Shown piece by piece: positions 1-6,483 of a stretch of DNA of 7,465 bases (position 1 is its first letter; each line of letters opens with the position of its first letter). The position numbers and the translations under genes were made by a program. Under the pieces are notes generated by a model. It was not told the origin of the DNA. It searched no databases and saw only the letters and a program-made list of their open reading frames with translations. This DNA is from Blastocatellia bacterium (GTDB lineage Bacteria > Acidobacteriota > Blastocatellia > Pyrinomonadales > Pyrinomonadaceae), in assembly GCA_003175865.1 (NCBI GenBank), contig PSRF01000065.1:1-7465 (forward strand), given 5' to 3'.

Positions 1-25
1 GATGTAGTGATCACAGGAGACAAGA

Positions 26-433
26 ATGGCAGACCGACCACCTGATGAAATCATTGCTCTTATCGATACGGTGTTTACTGCATACAACTCGAAAAACCTT
101 GCTCTGATAAGTGGCGTTTACGGCAACGAGGTGGTCATTGTTGACGGGTTCGCTCCCTTCAGATGGTCTGGCCCAAATGCCCTCAACAACTGGTGGACGG
201 ACGCGGAGAGATGGCTTCAAGCGGGAGGCGTAGAGCATGAGCACCTTGCGAACGAAGGGGTGAAGGCCTGGGGATTGAGTGGCGATCGCGCTTACGCTTC
301 GATTTCCGCCATTCTTACGATCACACTCAAGAAAGGGGAACAGATCATCCGACCAGGAACTCTTACGTACTCATTTGCAAAGACGGGCGAGGGCTGGAAG
401 GCTGAGGGTCATACATGGGGTCGCTTAAGCTGA
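26..433 (+). CDS. NTF2/SnoaL-like domain protein
   Basis: A 135-residue soluble protein with no signal peptide or membrane segment, the usual size of a single NTF2-like (SnoaL/DUF4440-type) cone-shaped domain. What is visible fits that fold. An N-terminal helix (about 7-32, with an AYNSKNLALI stretch) is followed by a strand and a hydrophobic Trp-rich segment (WSGPNALNNWW, 47-57). Antiparallel strands come next (about 88-117), and the protein ends in GWKAEGHTWGRLS, the typical closing strand of a ketosteroid-isomerase-like protein. Members of this superfamily are small enzymes (isomerases, cyclases, dehydratases) or ligand-binding subunits, and I cannot assign a reaction. The ATG has a good Shine-Dalgarno sequence, AGGAGA at 15-20, five bases upstream. 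It is the first complete gene of a tight five-gene unit. The operon may begin earlier, because the window starts only 25 bp upstream. Family level is fairly sure; function is unknown. Confidence 0.78.
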   Translation: MADRPPDEIIALIDTVFTAYNSKNLALISGVYGNEVVIVDGFAPFRWSGPNALNNWWTDAERWLQAGGVEHEHLANEGVKAWGLSGDRAYASISAILTITLKKGEQIIRPGTLTYSFAKTGEGWKAEGHTWGRLS

Positions 434-444
434 GCCAATCATAT

Positions 445-453
445 GAGGGAGAG
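445..453 (+). promoter_or_regulatory. Ribosome binding site of the 459-1466 gene
   Basis: The purine run GAGGGAGAG lies five bases before the ATG at 459. It fixes that start and shows that this gene has its own translation initiation signal within the operon. Confidence 0.6.
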
Positions 454-458
454 CAGTA

Positions 459-1466
459 ATGAGTAACGCAGCACGCACTTACAATCAAGATCATATTGCG
501 CGTAAGTACACGCCGGGAAAACGTCGCCTGAGCATTTACTGGTCGTGGAGTTATCCCTGGGAGACACAACGCGATCCGGCAGAAATGGAAAATCGCTTCT
601 CAACGATGACTGAAGTACGTAATGTGACCTGGCCGGCTTATGAAAAGCCAGAGTGGAGCGCTGCAAATTTTCTGCAAGGCATTGCGGGCACTCTGGAACT
701 CTTCCACCGATCAGCTTTAAGTTTTCAACAAATAGCGGGCGAAGTTACTGGGCATCCGGTCGCAGTTTTTCAGCGCGTCGATCAAGCCGGTTATCCCCAA
801 CCGATTGACGAACGCATCTTGGCGGACTGTGACACGTTACTAGTCTTTGGTCTGGACCATCTCCCTTCGCAACAGGAAGCAACATCCGCGGAAATTGAAG
901 CGATCAAGGAATGGCTGAAACGCGAAGGGACTTGCCTTTTAGTCGCACCGCATCACGACGTGGGCTTCACTGATGATTTCGATCAGCGGCAGATGGAATA
1001 CAAACACCACGGCGATCGGCTGGTGCCGCGGCAGCAACGATTCAGTCAATATACTCGCTCGCTAATGAAGGCCTTGGGTATTCCAGTCTGGAACCAGTGG
1101 GGCTTACGGCCAGCAGTAGTCAAAGGCACCAAAGAAATCGCTCCACTTACAACGTTTCGCGATTTCGACAAGTTAAATCTTTTAAACAATGTCCCGACAC
1201 TTAACTTTCACCCACACCTTCCGCACTACGGGCTGACCGAGGACGACGGCACGACTGTGCACGTGCTTGCACGACAGCCAATCGATCCCGACCGGCCGCA
1301 TCCTTTCACGGCAGCGGGCAACGCTGAATTCAACTGCCTGCTGTGGATGCCACCAAACGCCGAGCGCGCCGGAGATATTGTTTTGATCGATTCGACAAAT
1401 TTCACGACACTCTTCGGTGGCACTGACAGCCTGAAGAATTTCTGGAAAAACCTCGCGACAGCTTGA
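459..1466 (+). CDS. Uncharacterised soluble alpha/beta protein in the peroxidase operon
   Basis: I do not recognise this 335-residue protein. It has no signal peptide or transmembrane segment and looks cytosolic. The central part (about 125-169) alternates strand and helix: DTLLVFGLDHL, then a charged helix SAEIEAIKEWLKREG, then TCLLVAPHHDVG. This resembles the flavodoxin/class-I amidotransferase-like core of ThuA or DUF4350-type proteins. I see no clear nucleophile-elbow cysteine, so amidotransferase activity is doubtful. Histidine and acidic residues cluster at 165-167 (HHD), 183-186 (HHGD) and 251-256 (HPHLPH), which could bind a metal or a haem edge. The N-terminus is Trp/Tyr rich (IYWSWSYPWE, 26-35). 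The end (about 307-321, DIVLIDSTNFTTLFGG) looks like a closing strand. It lies 25 bp after the NTF2-like gene and 23 bp before the peroxidase gene, so it is probably co-expressed with both. The gene call is secure; any function would be a guess. Confidence 0.75.
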   Translation: MSNAARTYNQDHIARKYTPGKRRLSIYWSWSYPWETQRDPAEMENRFSTMTEVRNVTWPAYEKPEWSAANFLQGIAGTLELFHRSALSFQQIAGEVTGHPVAVFQRVDQAGYPQPIDERILADCDTLLVFGLDHLPSQQEATSAEIEAIKEWLKREGTCLLVAPHHDVGFTDDFDQRQMEYKHHGDRLVPRQQRFSQYTRSLMKALGIPVWNQWGLRPAVVKGTKEIAPLTTFRDFDKLNLLNNVPTLNFHPHLPHYGLTEDDGTTVHVLARQPIDPDRPHPFTAAGNAEFNCLLWMPPNAERAGDIVLIDSTNFTTLFGGTDSLKNFWKNLATA

Positions 1467-1489
1467 TGATTTCATAAATCCTTGGACCA

Positions 1490-2824
1490 GTGAGCGAAGA
1501 CTTGAACTCCAAACTTGAACTCGAAGACATTCAGAGCGGTGTTCTGCGCCCCCGGCCCACACCATACGTCGCCACTTACATTGCTTTCCGAATTGACGAC
1601 CGCAAGGCTGGACGTGAGTTGATGCGGCGAGTTGCGGGCGCAGTAACCTCTGCGGCCAATCCGATGAGCCCGCTGGCAGACACGTGGGTAAGCGTCGCGC
1701 TCACCTACAGTGGCTTCAAAGCGCTGGGTGTGCCTCAAGAGTCGCTCGATAGTTTCTCATGGGAGTTCCGTCAAGGAATGGCGGCGCGCGCCAGAGATCT
1801 GCACGACATTGGTGAGAGCTCACCTGAAAACTGGGAGGAGCCCTTGGGAACTGGGGACGTACACGTAATCATCGTCGCGGTGTCGCCGGACGAACAACGT
1901 CTTGAAGTCGCCCTCGAACGCCCAAGGAAAGCCTATCGCGAGATGTCAGGAATTGAAGTCATCTGGCGACAAAACTGCCACGCGTTACCTACAGAAACAG
2001 AGCCGTTCGGTTTTAGAGACGGCATTAGCCACCCAGCGATTGAAGGGAGCGGAATTCCTGGCAGTAATCCAAAGGAACAGCCACTTAAAGCCGGAGAGTT
2101 CGTACTGGGTTATCCAGACGAGATGGGCGGCGTGCAAAAAACTGTGCCCGAGGTCCTGGGTCGTAACGGAACGTACGTTGTTTTCCGCAAGTTGCGTCAG
2201 CGCGTGGCTGAGTTCCGACGTTACCTGAAGGCAAACTCCAACAACCCTGAAGACGAAGAGCTAATTGCAGCGAAGATGATGGGCCGTTGGCGCAGTGGAG
2301 CGCCGCTCGCTCTCTGTCCTCTCCACGACGACCCGGCACTCGGCGCAGACCCGCTGCGCAACAACGACTTTCTCTTTCGCGATGACGACCCTACTGGATT
2401 CAAGACGCCTTGCGGGTCACACATCCGCCGCTCGAACCCACGCGATGCACAGATAGCGGGCGTGCCGCGGATACACCGAATGATCCGCCGTGGAACCGCC
2501 TATGGACCACAGCTCCCCGAAGGAGTTCTCGAAGATGATGGCGCTGATCGAGGTCTGATGTTCGCATTCGTCGGCGCACACCTTGGTAGACAGTTCGAAT
2601 TTGTCCAGTCCGAGTGGATTAACGACGGAGTCTTCTTCGGTGCCGGAGAAGACAAAGATCCGATTACCGGATCGAATGGCGGCGAAGGCGCATTCACTCT
2701 ACCTCGCCGGCCTGTTCGCAAGCGCTTGCAAGGTCTCCCAAACTTTGTTGTCACACGCGGCGGCGAATACTGCTTCATGCCTAGTTTGAGCGCGCTGCGC
2801 TGGCTGGCGGATCTTCAAACATAG
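1490..2824 (+). CDS. DyP-type (dye-decolourising) haem peroxidase
   Basis: A 444-residue haem peroxidase of the DyP family, which uses H2O2 to oxidise dyes, phenols and other aromatic compounds. The N-terminal hallmark is LEDIQSGVLRPRP (about 11-23). The family signature GxxDG is present as GFRDG (174-178), with Asp177 the distal catalytic acid. The proximal haem ligand is His311 in GSHIRRSNPR (309-318). The distal arginine lies in RMIRRG (330-335), most likely Arg333 or Arg334. The length and the HIRRxNPR motif match the longer bacterial/fungal-like classes (C/D, 'V' in newer schemes), not short DypB types. There is no Tat or Sec signal and no encapsulin-type C-terminal tag, so it is probably a free cytosolic enzyme. 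The start is GTG at 1490: an in-frame TAA at 1475-1477 excludes anything earlier, and the next Met (45) would delete the conserved N-terminus. Only a weak Shine-Dalgarno (TTGGA) is seen, so translation may be coupled to the upstream gene. Family assignment is firm; the substrate is unknown. Confidence 0.95.
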   Translation: MSEDLNSKLELEDIQSGVLRPRPTPYVATYIAFRIDDRKAGRELMRRVAGAVTSAANPMSPLADTWVSVALTYSGFKALGVPQESLDSFSWEFRQGMAARARDLHDIGESSPENWEEPLGTGDVHVIIVAVSPDEQRLEVALERPRKAYREMSGIEVIWRQNCHALPTETEPFGFRDGISHPAIEGSGIPGSNPKEQPLKAGEFVLGYPDEMGGVQKTVPEVLGRNGTYVVFRKLRQRVAEFRRYLKANSNNPEDEELIAAKMMGRWRSGAPLALCPLHDDPALGADPLRNNDFLFRDDDPTGFKTPCGSHIRRSNPRDAQIAGVPRIHRMIRRGTAYGPQLPEGVLEDDGADRGLMFAFVGAHLGRQFEFVQSEWINDGVFFGAGEDKDPITGSNGGEGAFTLPRRPVRKRLQGLPNFVVTRGGEYCFMPSLSALRWLADLQT

Positions 2825-2835
2825 AAGCGGGGCGC

Positions 2836-3756
2836 ATGATCAAAGGGTGGATGATTTCGGTCCTGCTAGGTGTCGCTTGCGGCTTAGTTCTCTCGGGCCA
2901 AACGATGGCACAAAACAGGGGCGTGTACCCGCTTGGCATGAGTGCCACTAATTCCGGTGTCACACCGGAGGCCGGCTTCACTTACGTAAACCAGCTTCTG
3001 ATCTACTCACGCGACAAATCGAAGGGACCAAACGGTGAGGTATTAGGCACCGGCAGCAACTCCGTCGTGATGGACATGAACACCTTTGCGTGGGTAAGCA
3101 AGAAGAGAATCTTGAGTGGTGCTAAGTTCTCGATGTCAGCAACGTTGCCCTTCGCGAAAAACTCACTTACATCTGATGTGACCGGGCCCGTCAGCGGCGG
3201 CGGTGGTTTCGCTGATTCGTATTACCAACCATTCATTCTCGGCTGGGAAAAGAAACGCGCTGCCATTCGTGCAATCTATGGGTTTCTCGCACCTACCGGC
3301 AGATTTACAGCAGGAACAAGTGACAACGTTGGTTCGGGCTATTGGACGCATGCGGTCTCTTCGGGCCAGACGTTTTATCTGACGAAGGACAAGAAGACGT
3401 CGCTCTCAGCCTTTCAGATGTACGAGATTCACACTACACAGCAAAGTACTAAAATCCATCCAGGCCAGACTTTTGACTTGGACTATTCGCTGATGCGTGC
3501 GCTCCCAGTCGGTGATAAGCCATGGCTGCAAGTGGGACTTGTCGGTTATAACGCACGACAGACTACTGCTACGCGCGGTCCAGGCGTGACCTTGGACCAA
3601 GCAGCCGCGCGTTACAAGGTCAATGCAGTTGGATTCGCTTCGAGCTTCAACTTGCCACGGAAGATCAACTTAGGTTTCAAGTATTTTCAGGAGTTCTCAA
3701 ACAGATCAACGTTTCAAGGGCACTCAATACAGATTTCTGGTTCGATCAAGCTGTAA
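2836..3756 (+). CDS. SphA/MetA-type outer-membrane beta-barrel (phenol-degradation transporter family)
   Basis: A 306-residue exported protein. The signal peptide is clear: Lys3, a hydrophobic core (about 5-20) and a signal peptidase I site TMA|Q after residue 25. The mature part is rich in alternating polar/hydrophobic strands with aromatic residues and Gly/Ser turns, as in an outer-membrane barrel. It includes GGGGFADSYYQPFILGW (about 117-133), GFLAPTGRF and SGYWTHAVSSGQTFYL. These features match the Phenol_MetA_deg/SphA family (COG4313), whose members are found near aromatic-compound degradation genes and are thought to form channels for hydrophobic substrates. The last residues end in alternating ISGSIKL, unlike the common terminal Phe of many barrels. 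The ATG lies 11 bp after the peroxidase stop, with only a GC-rich GGGG just upstream as a possible ribosome site, so coupling is likely. Its presence in the unit suggests an envelope uptake or efflux step. The family is likely; the transported compound is unknown. Confidence 0.82.
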   Translation: MIKGWMISVLLGVACGLVLSGQTMAQNRGVYPLGMSATNSGVTPEAGFTYVNQLLIYSRDKSKGPNGEVLGTGSNSVVMDMNTFAWVSKKRILSGAKFSMSATLPFAKNSLTSDVTGPVSGGGGFADSYYQPFILGWEKKRAAIRAIYGFLAPTGRFTAGTSDNVGSGYWTHAVSSGQTFYLTKDKKTSLSAFQMYEIHTTQQSTKIHPGQTFDLDYSLMRALPVGDKPWLQVGLVGYNARQTTATRGPGVTLDQAAARYKVNAVGFASSFNLPRKINLGFKYFQEFSNRSTFQGHSIQISGSIKL

Positions 3757-3771
3757 GTCTTCGCGAAAGAG

Positions 3772-5184
3772 ATGACTGATGTCGTAGTAATCGGTGGTGG
3801 ACCAGCTGGCATGACCGCGTCACTTCGCGCTGCGGACTTAGGTGCGAAGACTGTACTCGTCACGCGCGATGAGTTCGGCGGGATGGCCGCGAACGATGGA
3901 CCAGTTCCGGTAAGAACACTGGCCCACGCCGCGCGCTTAATCCGTAACGCACACCAACTCGATAGGTACGGCATCGCTGTCGGTGAACCAAGGCTTGACT
4001 ACACACGCCTACTCGAGCGCGTACAAGAAGTCGTAGCAGACGTGCGAGCGCACTCGACCTTTCGCGCACAGTTGGACCAACTCGGCGTAAGCATTAATGA
4101 ACGATGCGGCGCAGCTCGGTTCACGGACGCTCACACAGTTGAAACCGAAAACGGTCTGCAACTGCTCGCCGACACATTCATCATTTGCACGGGAGGTACC
4201 AGCCGCAAGCTCTCAGTTCCGGGCGCGGAACTCACGAACACACACAGTGACGCGTGGGCACTAACCTCCGTGCCGGCCTCGATGATCGTGATCGGCGGCG
4301 GAGCAACAGGCGCGCAGGTCGCTTCGGTGTTCAACGCGTTCGGTTCCCGCATACAACTCTTTCACACTGGCCCGCGCATTGTGCCGACTGAAGACGAGGA
4401 AGTGTCAGCCGCGGTGGCCGCTGCCTTCCGCGAGCGTGGTATCGAAGTAAGAGAAGCCTTTGGTGTTATTGAGTCATTCGAGAAATCACCTGACGGTATC
4501 CGTATGTGGTTCTCTAAAGATGAAGAACGGCAACACACGGAAGCCTCACTCGCCGTGGTCGCGATCGGTTGGTCGGCTAATACCGCGGATCTGGATCTCT
4601 CGTGTGCAGGCGTTGAAACCGACAAGAGAGATTTCATTCGTGTAGACGAATTTCTGCGAACGTCAGCTCAGCACATCTTTGCCGCTGGCGATGTCACTGG
4701 AAGGATGATGCTTGTGCCACAGGCAATTCAGGAAGGATTCGTCGCTGCCACCAACGCCGTGCGCGGCACAACGATGAAGGAACTCGATGCACCTGCGCCG
4801 ATCGGCAGCTTCACTGATCCCGAGTACGCGCAAGTGGGATTGAGTGAAACGCAGGCACGCGCAATCGCCAAGGTCGTGGTGGCCAAGATTTGTTTCGACT
4901 CAACCACTCGCACAATCATAGACGGTAGGACCAACGGCTTTTGTAAGTTGATAGTTAACAGTGACACACGCCAAATATTAGGTTGCCATGTCGTTGGAGA
5001 ACGCGCTGTCGAAATCACACAAGTGGCTGCGGTGTGCATGGCAGCTCATATGCGTGTCGATGATCTGGCCCAGGTGCCACTCTCGTTTCCTACTTATGCA
5101 GGAGTACTCGGCCGCGTCGCGGCCCAGGCGACCCACAGGCTCAATCTGAAGTTGGACTGGCAAGCCAGCCAAGTAGATCTGTAG
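3772..5184 (+). CDS. Lipoamide dehydrogenase-like NAD(P)/FAD flavoprotein lacking the redox disulfide
   Basis: A 470-residue protein of the pyridine nucleotide-disulfide oxidoreductase family, full length compared with lipoamide dehydrogenase or mercuric reductase. The FAD Rossmann motif is GGGPAG (8-13). The NAD(P) motif is GGGATG (175-180). The second FAD motif is IFAAGDVTG (302-310), and a dimerisation domain follows (about 345-460). The normal GGTCxxxGCxPxK active site reads GGMAANDGPVPVR (36-48), so the two cysteines are Ala39 and Pro44. The C-terminal HPTxxE that holds the catalytic His/Glu pair reads FPTYAG (439-444), so both partners are missing too. It therefore cannot do dithiol chemistry. 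M. tuberculosis LpdA (Rv3303c), a relative without this active site, is an NAD(P)H:quinone reductase. Quinone reduction, or NAD(P)H oxidation giving H2O2, is a fair inference. The gene lies 15 bp after the barrel gene, with GAAAGAG directly abutting the ATG as a poor ribosome site. Its TAG stop lies inside a palindromic repeat. Confidence 0.9.
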   Translation: MTDVVVIGGGPAGMTASLRAADLGAKTVLVTRDEFGGMAANDGPVPVRTLAHAARLIRNAHQLDRYGIAVGEPRLDYTRLLERVQEVVADVRAHSTFRAQLDQLGVSINERCGAARFTDAHTVETENGLQLLADTFIICTGGTSRKLSVPGAELTNTHSDAWALTSVPASMIVIGGGATGAQVASVFNAFGSRIQLFHTGPRIVPTEDEEVSAAVAAAFRERGIEVREAFGVIESFEKSPDGIRMWFSKDEERQHTEASLAVVAIGWSANTADLDLSCAGVETDKRDFIRVDEFLRTSAQHIFAAGDVTGRMMLVPQAIQEGFVAATNAVRGTTMKELDAPAPIGSFTDPEYAQVGLSETQARAIAKVVVAKICFDSTTRTIIDGRTNGFCKLIVNSDTRQILGCHVVGERAVEITQVAAVCMAAHMRVDDLAQVPLSFPTYAGVLGRVAAQATHRLNLKLDWQASQVDL

Positions 5185-5269
5185 GGGCGTCCCTCCGTGG
5201 GCGCCCCGTTTTGACCAGTCGTTCAGACGTTTATACATCAAGGAGGCGCCCACGGATTGACGCCCCTAC
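5181..5269. repeat. REP-like palindromic repeat, two inverted copies (BIME-like pair)
   Basis: Two 25-bp arms, 5181-5205 and 5245-5269, are inverted copies of each other. They match at 23 of 25 positions (CC in one arm is AA in the other, at arm positions 12-13), with 39 bp between them. Each copy begins GTAGGGGCGT and ends CCGTGGGCGCC when read outward to inward. The left copy also folds on itself as a terminator hairpin. The right copy folds less well: a 6-bp stem with one G-T pair and a long loop. GTAGGGGCG repeats of this style are scattered through intergenic regions of several phyla, so this is probably a dispersed repeat family in the host and not a gene-specific site. It fills most of the gap between the convergent operon and transporter genes. 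Confidence 0.75.
5184..5212 (+). terminator. Rho-independent terminator of the five-gene operon
   Basis: GGGGCG (5184-5189) pairs with CGCCCC (5202-5207) and CCC (5191-5193) pairs with GGG (5199-5201). Together they give nine G-C pairs with one bulged T and a five-base loop (TCCGT). GTTTT follows at 5208-5212. The T run is short but the stem is very strong. It begins at the last base of the flavoprotein stop codon, so translation termination and hairpin overlap. Confidence 0.65.
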
Positions 5270-5312
5270 AGGGTAGTTAACGGGGTTTTACTAAAGGCGA
5301 GTAACGTGACGG

Positions 5313-6170
5313 CTAGACTATTACTTCATCCACCTTGTTATCACGGCTGAGCACTTTGGCGATAACCAAAAGCATCACGATTCCGAGTATGTTCGCGAGT
5401 GTCAACATAACGAATACATTTGGGTCCTTGAAGTTCTGTATCGCAACGATTACACCGGCCGCAGTGTTACGTTGAGCTGTACCGAGTCCGCCGACATCTT
5501 CAAGGTGATCTTTACCCCACCCGGCTAAGTAACCAAGACCGAACGCGGCCAACACAAATAAAAGACCAACAAGAAACGCGCCTGTGCCGAGTATTTTGAG
5601 CAGGTTGGGAAAATAGCCGACTAGCGTGGCCACGACCATCGCGTACATCGCGAGGTTTCCCACCGAGCCCACCAAGGGCTGCGTCTTCTTTGACAGACCA
5701 GGCAAAAACTGAGCGAGCAGCATACCGACACCAATCGGCAGAAGCATTTGCAGCAGCAGCGCTTTGGCAATGGCCACAGCGTCCACACTAATCCCTGACA
5801 GCAGTCGCGGCAGTACTAACGGCATGTAGCCCACCGTTACGACCATCAAGATCATCATTACGGCCGCGCCAAGAGACAGGTCATGCTCTGCGGTTTGCGT
5901 CAGCTTGATGAGGAACGGAGCGCCTGCACCCAGGCAGAAGATCAGAAGTCCCGCTTTGAGCGCCGGATCGAATGGTGCGAAATATAGAGCGACTACCATT
6001 AAGAATGGTGCGAAAACGAAGTTGACCAACAGCATCTTGAGAACGAAAGAATAGTTCTTCAAATGACTCGCGATGGCTGATGGCTTCTGCGTGAGGCCCA
6101 CGTTAAGCATCGTGCAGATTACAAAAACCGGCGCGATGTATTGAACAGCTGTCCTAAGAAATTGAAACAT
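5313..6170 (-). CDS. Bile acid:sodium symporter (BASS/SBF) family transporter
   Basis: A 285-residue, very hydrophobic inner-membrane protein with about nine predicted membrane segments: roughly 6-25, 42-64, 71-90, 99-120, 131-153, 168-187, 193-215, 228-247 and 250-272. This is close to the size and layout of bacterial BASS (SBF) carriers. The family's crossing-helix signature is seen as GLGTAQRNTAAGVIVA (228-243), with the Gln-Arg-Asn-Thr core, and GAGAPFLIKL (81-90) lies in the earlier matching half. BASS members couple Na+ to uptake of organic anions such as bile acids, pantothenate or pyruvate, and ACR3 arsenite exporters are distant relatives. The substrate here cannot be told. The ATG at 6170 follows a purine-poor leader with no clear Shine-Dalgarno. 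The gene faces the operon tail-to-tail and is 313 bp from the META gene, so it is probably transcribed alone. A dyad at 6207-6222 may regulate it. Confidence 0.9.
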   Translation of the reverse strand: MFQFLRTAVQYIAPVFVICTMLNVGLTQKPSAIASHLKNYSFVLKMLLVNFVFAPFLMVVALYFAPFDPALKAGLLIFCLGAGAPFLIKLTQTAEHDLSLGAAVMMILMVVTVGYMPLVLPRLLSGISVDAVAIAKALLLQMLLPIGVGMLLAQFLPGLSKKTQPLVGSVGNLAMYAMVVATLVGYFPNLLKILGTGAFLVGLLFVLAAFGLGYLAGWGKDHLEDVGGLGTAQRNTAAGVIVAIQNFKDPNVFVMLTLANILGIVMLLVIAKVLSRDNKVDEVIV

Positions 6171-6483
6171 GCGGCGAAAATTAACAACCTGTGTGAAGAC
6201 CGAAAACTGTTAGTTTTAACAGGTCGGCTTTAATGCTGGTCTACAACACGCTTATTCGTACGTCGAACACTAACTGACAAAGTCTTGCAGAGCAGTTCAA
6301 TTGATTAGGTACATGGTTTCCAATCTGGCGGTTTAGCACGCCCTAACTTACAACTCTGCAAACACAGTTTCTAAAGGTGACGGAAGCAAAGTTTCCAAAT
6401 GGCTTTGGATAACTAGATGCCGTTTCTGTTTCAGCCTTCCGCGAATTCATTTGATCCTGGCTTTTATATTGTATTCCTCAACG
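6171..6483. other. Intergenic region between transporter and META genes
   Basis: This 313-bp stretch has no ORF with protein-like character and no tRNA or other recognisable RNA gene. Its low-coordinate end should carry the promoter of the minus-strand transporter gene and holds the 16-bp dyad described separately. Its high-coordinate end should hold the terminator of the minus-strand META gene, but I see no convincing stem plus T run there. A small perfect hairpin (CCAAA/TTTGG, 6395-6408) and two GTTTCCAA words (6316-6323, 6391-6398) are present, without an evident role. Confidence 0.5.
6207..6222. promoter_or_regulatory. Candidate operator dyad upstream of the BASS transporter
   Basis: CTGTTA-N4-TAACAG is a perfect dyad with 6-bp arms, centred about 45 bp before the transporter ATG on the minus strand. 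An extra inverted half, ACCTGT at 6187-6192, faces ACAGGT at 6219-6224. A TetR-, MarR- or LysR-type regulator could bind such a site near the promoter. No regulator gene is in the window, and no clear -35/-10 pair could be fixed. Confidence 0.35.

Noticed and set aside
1..25. GTGATCAC palindrome (7-14) before the first gene as an operator
   Set aside because: It is an 8-bp palindrome at the window edge with no upstream context, so it could be chance.
1182..1565. Antisense ORF across the 459-1466 and DyP gene junction
   Set aside because: It spans the end of one well-supported gene and the start of the next, and its composition looks like a reverse-strand shadow.
2500..2778. Antisense ORF inside the DyP gene
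   Set aside because: It mirrors a conserved coding region and is Ser/Pro/Arg rich, as expected of a shadow frame. It has no ribosome site or family likeness.
2780..2824. Encapsulin cargo tag at the DyP C-terminus
   Set aside because: The end (LRWLADLQT) does not look like the flexible Gly/Ser/Leu/Lys tag, and no encapsulin gene is present.
2836..2913. Cys15 in the barrel protein as a lipoprotein site
   Set aside because: GVAC lacks the Leu/Val at -3, the hydrophobic core continues past it, and TMA|Q at 25 is a better cleavage site.
6382..6408. Hairpins CCAAA/TTTGG and GGAA/TTCC as the META gene terminator
   Set aside because: The stems are only 4-5 bp, they compete with each other, and no T run follows on the minus strand.
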